Shown here piece by piece: positions 58,364 to 64,000 of a DNA stretch of 64,000 bases. Origin of the DNA: Pseudomonas sp. BBP2017 (GTDB taxonomy: Bacteria > Pseudomonadota > Gammaproteobacteria > Pseudomonadales > Pseudomonadaceae); NCBI RefSeq assembly GCF_003024385.1, contig NZ_PVZN01000003.1, positions 1 to 64,000 of the forward strand. The letters are read 5' to 3'. The notes under the pieces were generated by a model that was given only the letters and a program-made list of their open reading frames with translations, was not told where the DNA came from and searched no databases. Positions within the stretch are counted from its first letter, which is position 1. Each line of letters begins with the position of its first letter. The translations under genes and the position numbers were made by a program.

Positions 58364-59821
58364 TCAGAGCAGCACCACATCGTACTGTTCCTGGGAGTAC
58401 ATCGACTCGACCTGAAAACGAATGGTTCGGCCGATGAAACTCTCAAGCTCGGCGACGTTGCCCGACTCTTCATCCAGCAGCCTGTCGACCACTTTCTGGT
58501 TGGCCAGCACTCTATAGCCTTCGGCCTGGTAGGCACGGGCTTCGCGCAGAATTTCGCGGAAAATCTCGTAACAAACTGTCTCCGGGGTTTTCAGCTTGCC
58601 GCGCCCCTGGCAGCACAGGCAGGGCTCGCACAGCACCTGCTCAAGGCTTTCACGGGTGCGCTTGCGCGTCATCTGCACCAGGCCGAGCTCAGTAATACCG
58701 ATGATGTTGGTCTTGGCGTGGTCGCGTTCAAGCTGCTTTTCCAGGGTGCGCAGCACCTGGCGCTGGTGCTCCTCATCTTCCATGTCGATGAAGTCGATGA
58801 TGATGATGCCGCCGATATTGCGCAGGCGCAGCTGCCGGGCAATGGCGGTGGCCGCCTCCAGGTTGGTCTTGAAGATCGTCTCTTCCAGGTTGCGGTGACC
58901 AACAAATGCCCCGGTGTTGACGTCGATGGTCGTCATCGCTTCGGCCGGATCGACCACCAGGTAGCCGCCGGATTTGAGTGGCACCTTGCGGTCCAGCGCG
59001 CGCTGGATCTCGTCTTCGACGCCATACAGATCAAAGATCGGCCGTTCGCCCGGATAGTGCTCAAGACGGTCGGCAATTTCCGGCATCAGTTCGCCGACGA
59101 ACTGCGTGGTTTTCTGGAAGGTTTCCCGCGAGTCGATGCGGATCTTCTCGATTTTCGGGTTGACCAGATCGCGCAGGGTGCGCAAGGCCAGGCCCAGGTC
59201 CTCATAGATTTCCGTTGGCGCGCCGACCGTCTTGATCTGCGCACCGATCTGATCCCAGAGCCTGCGCAGGTAGCGGATGTCCATTAGGATTTCATCGGCG
59301 CCCGCCCCCTCGGCCGCCGTACGCAGGATAAAACCGCCGGCATCCTGGATATTTTCCTGGGCGACGCAGTCGGTCACCACCTGTTTGAGGCGCTCTCGTT
59401 CAGCTTCGTCTTCGATCTTCAGGGAAATACCGACATGACTGGTGCGCGGCATGTACACCAGGTAACGCGAAGGAATTGACAATTGGGTCGTCAGCCGCGC
59501 GCCTTTTGAGCCGATCGGGTCTTTGGTGACCTGCACCACCAGGCTCTGGCCTTCATGCACCAGCGCACTGATGCTTTCCACCGACGAGCCTTCACGCAGG
59601 GAGATTTCCGAGGCGTGGATAAAAGCGGCACGATCCAGGCCGATATCGACGAACGCCGCCTGCATCCCAGGCAACACGCGAACCACTTTACCTTTGTAAA
59701 TATTGCCAACAATGCCGCGCCGTTGGGTGCGCTCAACATGCACTTCCTGAAGAACACCGTTCTCCACCACCGCCACGCGTGATTCCATCGGTGTGATATT
59801 GATCAGAATCTCTTCACTCAT
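58364..59821 (-). CDS. rng: ribonuclease G
   Basis: An endoribonuclease maturing the 16S rRNA 5' end and degrading some mRNAs. It has 485 residues: an S1 domain (about 37-120), an RNase H-like/DNase I-like catalytic core with Mg-binding aspartates in MTTIDVNTG (about residue 304) and IIIIDFIDM (about 347), and the zinc-link cysteines in CEPCLCCQG (about 405). It lacks the long E-type C-terminal scaffold. Confidence 0.97.
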   Translation of the reverse strand: MSEEILINITPMESRVAVVENGVLQEVHVERTQRRGIVGNIYKGKVVRVLPGMQAAFVDIGLDRAAFIHASEISLREGSSVESISALVHEGQSLVVQVTKDPIGSKGARLTTQLSIPSRYLVYMPRTSHVGISLKIEDEAERERLKQVVTDCVAQENIQDAGGFILRTAAEGAGADEILMDIRYLRRLWDQIGAQIKTVGAPTEIYEDLGLALRTLRDLVNPKIEKIRIDSRETFQKTTQFVGELMPEIADRLEHYPGERPIFDLYGVEDEIQRALDRKVPLKSGGYLVVDPAEAMTTIDVNTGAFVGHRNLEETIFKTNLEAATAIARQLRLRNIGGIIIIDFIDMEDEEHQRQVLRTLEKQLERDHAKTNIIGITELGLVQMTRKRTRESLEQVLCEPCLCCQGRGKLKTPETVCYEIFREILREARAYQAEGYRVLANQKVVDRLLDEESGNVAELESFIGRTIRFQVESMYSQEQYDVVLL

Positions 59822-59902
59822 GGCAGGCTCTCGTCAAAGGACTTCAGTAATGATGGATCGCTTGTGGACGACTGGCTAGCAGCAGTCTTGTCCTGTCCTC
59901 GC

Positions 59903-60508
59903 TCAACGGGCCGACAACGGTTGCCAACAGGGAATGGCGAATTGTCCAAGCAGCTCGGCGGTTTCACTCAGCGGCAAGCCCACCACTGCCGAATAGCTGC
60001 CTTCGATGCGCTGCACGAACACCGCGCCCAGGCCCTGGATGGCATAGGCCCCGGCTTTGTCCAGCGGCTCGCCGCTGGCCCAGTAGGCGTCAGCTTCTTG
60101 GCAGGAAATCGGGCGAAAACACACCTGGCTGGTGACACACACGCTCAGGCAACGCTGCTGATCGGCGACTGCAACGGCCGTCAGTACCTGATGCTCGCGA
60201 CCCGACAGCGCGGCAAGCATGGCCAGGGCATCATCGCGATCAACGGGTTTGCCCAGGATCTGCCCATTGAGTACCACTGCGGTGTCCGCGCCGAGCACCG
60301 CCAGGGCAGCATTCGCAGCAAGCGGCAGCAGCGCAGCCAGTCCGGCGCAGGCCTTGGCCCGCGCCAGGCGCTCGACGTAAGCCGGCGCAGCCTCATTCGG
60401 CAGCGGGCTTTCGTCGACCGAAGCACTGAGCGGGGTGAAAGGAATGCCAATCTGGGTCAGCAATTCCCGGCGGCGGGGTGAACCAGAGGCCAGGTACAGC
60501 GGGATCAT
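59903..60508 (-). CDS. maf: Maf-type nucleoside triphosphate pyrophosphatase (YhdE)
   Basis: A 201-residue pyrophosphatase that hydrolyses dTTP, UTP and modified derivatives, possibly limiting misincorporation or septum formation. The signature [16 protein letters not shown] (about residues 6-21) and the acidic site [13 protein letters not shown] are conserved. It lies between mreD and rng, 34 bases after mreD. Confidence 0.95.
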   Translation of the reverse strand: MIPLYLASGSPRRRELLTQIGIPFTPLSASVDESPLPNEAAPAYVERLARAKACAGLAALLPLAANAALAVLGADTAVVLNGQILGKPVDRDDALAMLAALSGREHQVLTAVAVADQQRCLSVCVTSQVCFRPISCQEADAYWASGEPLDKAGAYAIQGLGAVFVQRIEGSYSAVVGLPLSETAELLGQFAIPCWQPLSAR

Positions 60509-60542
60509 CGTGACTTCTCCCTGTCAACGTCGGGAAGCGGGC

Positions 60543-61031
60543 TCAGTTGATGCTCAGACGCAAACGCAGCCCACGCAGGGCAAAACTGATCCACGGCCAG
60601 AGCAAGGCGCTGATGACTGCGGACCAGATCAGTGCCAGGGTCGGCAGGCGGTTGCCGGTCAGCGCACTGAGCCACAGTTGCACCAGCTGGGCCAAGCCGA
60701 AAATCACCAGGATGACCAGGCTTTGCTGCCACATCGGGAACATCCGCAGGCGTTGTTGCAAGGTCAGCACCAGGAAGGTAATCAGGGTCAGCACCAGGGC
60801 GTTCTGTCCAAGCAACGTGCCGTACAGCACGTCCTCGGCCAGACCCAGAACAAACGCCGTGGTCATGCCGACCTTGTGCGGCAGGGCCAATGTCCAGAAT
60901 GCCAGGAGCAGGGCCAGCCACATGGGCCGGAAGACTTCCATGAACTGCGGCAATGGCGAAACGCTGAGCAGCAGGCCAAGCGCGAACGTCAGCCAGATCA
61001 CCCAGCCATTGCGACTGCGAGTACTCACCAT
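60543..61031 (-). CDS. mreD: rod shape-determining protein MreD
   Basis: A 162-residue integral membrane protein of the elongasome with about five helices; it links MreC to peptidoglycan synthesis enzymes. The N-terminal NGWVIWLTFALGLLLSVSPLP is typical. It overlaps the mreC stop by one base, so translation is coupled. Confidence 0.95.
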   Translation of the reverse strand: MVSTRSRNGWVIWLTFALGLLLSVSPLPQFMEVFRPMWLALLLAFWTLALPHKVGMTTAFVLGLAEDVLYGTLLGQNALVLTLITFLVLTLQQRLRMFPMWQQSLVILVIFGLAQLVQLWLSALTGNRLPTLALIWSAVISALLWPWISFALRGLRLRLSIN

Positions 61032-62104
61032 CAGTGTCTCTCCCGGGAAGGCGTCGAGGCAGCGCCGCTGGCGGCAGCCGGAGCTGGCGCCGGGGCTGCA
61101 GGCGCTACGACGGGTACCGCATTGGCAGGTGTCGCCGGAGCCGTTACGGGCGTTGGAGCTGGAGTCGGATCGGGCGTGACGGCAGTCGCGCCAGGCTGCG
61201 CTGCTTCGGCATTGCCAGGCAAGCCCTGACGATCAGCGGCCTCCTGGGCCATGGCCGCATCGGTGGCACGCTGCTCGGGGGTACGGCTGTCGGTAAACAC
61301 CAGCAACAGGTAGCGGCTGCGGTTGAGGGCTGCAGTCGGAATCGCGCGAACAATGGCGAACGGCTGGCCGGAATCGTGAATCACTTCGTTTACCGTGGCC
61401 ACCGGGTAGCCGGCCGGAAAGCGCTGCCCCAGCCCCGAACTAACCAGCAAGTCGCCTTCCTTGATATCCGCAGTATCAGCAACATGGCGCAGTTCCAGGC
61501 GCTCCGGGTTACCGGTACCACTGGCAATCGCCCGCAGACCGTTGCGGTTGACCTGCACCGGAATACTGTGAGTGGTGTCGGTCAGTAGCAGAACCCGCGC
61601 GGTATAAGGCATCAGCTCGACCACCTGGCCCATCAGACCACGGGCATCGAGTACCGGCTGGCCAAGCACCACGCCATCGCGCTCGCCCTTGTTGATCAGG
61701 ATGCGATGGGTGAACGGATTGGGGTCGACACCGATCAGCTCGGCGACCTCGACCTTCTCATTGACCAATGCCGACGAATTGAGCAGCTCGCGCAGGCGTA
61801 CGTTCTGTTCGGTCAGGGCCGCCAGTTTCTGAACGCGCCCTTGCATCAGCAAGGCTTCAGTCTTGAGTTTTTCGTTCTCGGCGATCAGCTCGGTACGACT
61901 GCCGAACTGGCTGGCGAAACCCTGCCACAGACTCTGCGGCAAGTCGGTGATGTGATAGGACTCCATCAGCACCAGCCCCATCTGGCTGCGCACCGGCTTG
62001 AGCAGAGTGAAGCGCGCATCGACCACCATCAGGGTGATCGCCAGCACAACCAGCACGAGCACGCGCACACCCAGCGAAGGGCCCTTGGCGAAAAGCGGTT
62101 TAAT
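61031..62104 (-). CDS. mreC: rod shape-determining protein MreC, probable ATT start
   Basis: A bitopic elongasome protein that organises peptidoglycan synthesis in rod-shaped cells. The annotatable GTG at 62068 would give 345 residues, but the frame continues upstream as IKPLFAKGPSLG, matching the conserved MreC N terminus (E. coli MKPIFSRGPSLQ). No ATG, GTG or TTG lies between there and the in-frame TGA. A strong GAGGAG lies exactly 6 bases before an ATT at 62104, so I take ATT as the start (357 residues). One N-terminal helix (about 13-30), a coiled coil (about 65-110) and a beta-rich core follow. The last 65 residues are an Ala/Pro-rich low-complexity tail. Confidence 0.9.
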   Translation of the reverse strand: MKPLFAKGPSLGVRVLVLVVLAITLMVVDARFTLLKPVRSQMGLVLMESYHITDLPQSLWQGFASQFGSRTELIAENEKLKTEALLMQGRVQKLAALTEQNVRLRELLNSSALVNEKVEVAELIGVDPNPFTHRILINKGERDGVVLGQPVLDARGLMGQVVELMPYTARVLLLTDTTHSIPVQVNRNGLRAIASGTGNPERLELRHVADTADIKEGDLLVSSGLGQRFPAGYPVATVNEVIHDSGQPFAIVRAIPTAALNRSRYLLLVFTDSRTPEQRATDAAMAQEAADRQGLPGNAEAAQPGATAVTPDPTPAPTPVTAPATPANAVPVVAPAAPAPAPAAASGAASTPSRERH

Positions 62105-62270
62105 AAGCCGCTCCTCGTGGACGACGATTCAAGAGGTCATTCATACGGCAACGCACCGGCCTGCTTGTGGATTGACGGAAAATGACGCCCACACGGACGT
62201 CAGCCCAGCACATACAGGTAGCACTGTGAGCACTACCTGTAAACCGGGCGGCATGTTTGCTGCAACCAGC

Positions 62271-63320
<1,050 letters not shown>

Positions 63321-63511
63321 CTAGGCAACGCGTGGGTAAAAAAGTGCGGCAAACTCTAACAACGGCGGGGATTTTGGGCAAGGCGCCAATATGTTAAATT
63401 GGCAGTTTTTCCGAGCAAGCCAGCACACAATCGCGGCCTTATGACCGTAAATCTGCCAGCATGTTCCTCATCGCGGACCAAATCCGTTTTTTGTTTCCCC
63501 AGGAGATCCCC

Positions 63512-63799
63512 ATGGCGCTTGAACGCTGCGACGTGGAAAAGATCGCCCATCTGGCCCGACTGGGCCTGAATGAAGCCGATCTGCCACGCACTACCGATGC
63601 CCTGAACAGTATTCTGGGACTGGTCGACCAGATGCAAGCCGTCGACACCACTGGCATCGAGCCACTGGCGCACCCGCTGGAAGCCAATCAGCGCTTGCGC
63701 GCCGACGTGGTAACAGAAAGTAACCATCGAGACAGCTACCAGGCCATCGCCCCGGCGACGGAAAACGGCCTGTACCTGGTTCCGAAAGTCATCGAGTAA
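63512..63799 (+). CDS. gatC: Asp/Glu-tRNA amidotransferase subunit GatC
   Basis: The small linker subunit of the GatCAB amidotransferase that converts Glu-tRNA-Gln or Asp-tRNA-Asn to the amide form. It has 95 residues from the ATG at 63512, behind AGGAGATCCC; an earlier in-frame start is not conserved-looking. [21 protein letters not shown] and the C-terminal [11 protein letters not shown] are typical. It is followed 16 bases later by gatA. Confidence 0.96.
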   Translation: MALERCDVEKIAHLARLGLNEADLPRTTDALNSILGLVDQMQAVDTTGIEPLAHPLEANQRLRADVVTESNHRDSYQAIAPATENGLYLVPKVIE

Positions 63800-63815
63800 G
63801 GGAATAGAGCCTGCC

Positions 63816-64000
63816 ATGCATCAACTGACCCTGGCCGAGATCGCCCGCGGACTCGCCGACAAAAAGTTTTCTTCCGAAGAGCTGACCCGCACCCTGCTGG
63901 CGCGGATCAACCAGCTCGACCCGCAACTCAACAGCTTCATCAGCGTCACCGAAGAACTGGCCATCAGCCAGGCCCGCGCCGCCGACGCCCGTCGTGCCGC
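63816..64000 (+). CDS. gatA: Asp/Glu-tRNA amidotransferase subunit GatA (5' part)
   Basis: The amidase subunit of GatCAB; only the first 61 residues are inside the window. The start [20 protein letters not shown] and the helical [13 protein letters not shown] segment are typical. The catalytic Ser-Ser-Lys region would lie beyond the edge. It follows gatC closely and is co-transcribed. Confidence 0.93.
   Translation, partial: MHQLTLAEIARGLADKKFSSEELTRTLLARINQLDPQLNSFISVTEELAISQARAADARRA

Overview
The window is chromosomal DNA from a fluorescent-group Pseudomonas of the P. putida type. Evidence: gene order (arcDABC, gcsR-gcvHP-sdaA-gcvT, lptFG/pepA/holC/valS, ibaG-murA-hisGDC, mlaFEDCB, kdsDC-lptCAB-rpoN-hpf-ptsN-rapZ-ptsO, pmbA/yjgA/tldD, rng-maf-mreDCB, gatCA), GC-rich codon use, and several palindromic repeats of the 'GCGGGCTTGCCCCGCG' REP type. 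No rRNA, tRNA, CRISPR array, transposase or phage gene was seen.

Layout. 1-7.1 kb: anaerobic arginine catabolism. Two divergent arcD antiporter genes (the left one cut by the window edge) flank a control region with an ANR/FNR-type box; arcD-arcA-argI-arcC follow, then a DUF5064 gene. 7.2-9.7 kb: an orphan 841-residue protein with a dermonecrotic-toxin-like N-terminal part, a hydrophobic middle and a C-terminal R-S-ExE ADP-ribosyltransferase signature; this is the most novel item. 9.8-17.5 kb: the TyrR-like enhancer-binding regulator GcsR and its target glycine-cleavage/serine-dehydratase operon, with three operator-like 18-mers, an IHF-like site and a sigma-54 promoter between them. 17.8-19.4 kb: a cold-shock gene, an RDD membrane protein and a large non-coding inverted repeat. 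19.4-30.3 kb: lptGF against pepA-holC-orf-valS-rlmF, then HU, NdpA and a GIY-YIG protein. 30.4-32.9 kb: an NTF2-like protein, a CynX/NimT-type MFS transporter and its FadR/GntR regulator. 33-38 kb: hisC-hisD-hisG-murA-ibaG. 37.9-44.5 kb: outer-membrane biogenesis, with the Mla phospholipid transport operon diverging from kdsD-kdsC-lptC-lptA-lptB. 44.7-48.2 kb: rpoN and the nitrogen PTS cluster. 48.2-50.1 kb: an atypical junction holding what looks like the tail end of a lost manganese superoxide dismutase gene, an orphan Fur box, and a second PmbA/TldE-like gene next to the normal pmbA. 50.1-63.3 kb: pmbA, yjgA, tldD, nitrilase, yhdP, rng, maf, mreDCB. 63.5 kb to end: gatC and the start of gatA.

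Functional links. Sigma-54 (rpoN, in this window) and GcsR (also here) together should drive the gcv operon. Mla, Lpt, Kds, YhdP and Mre genes all serve the cell envelope. The accessory or odd features are concentrated at 7.2-9.7 kb, 18.7-19.35 kb and 48.2-50.1 kb.
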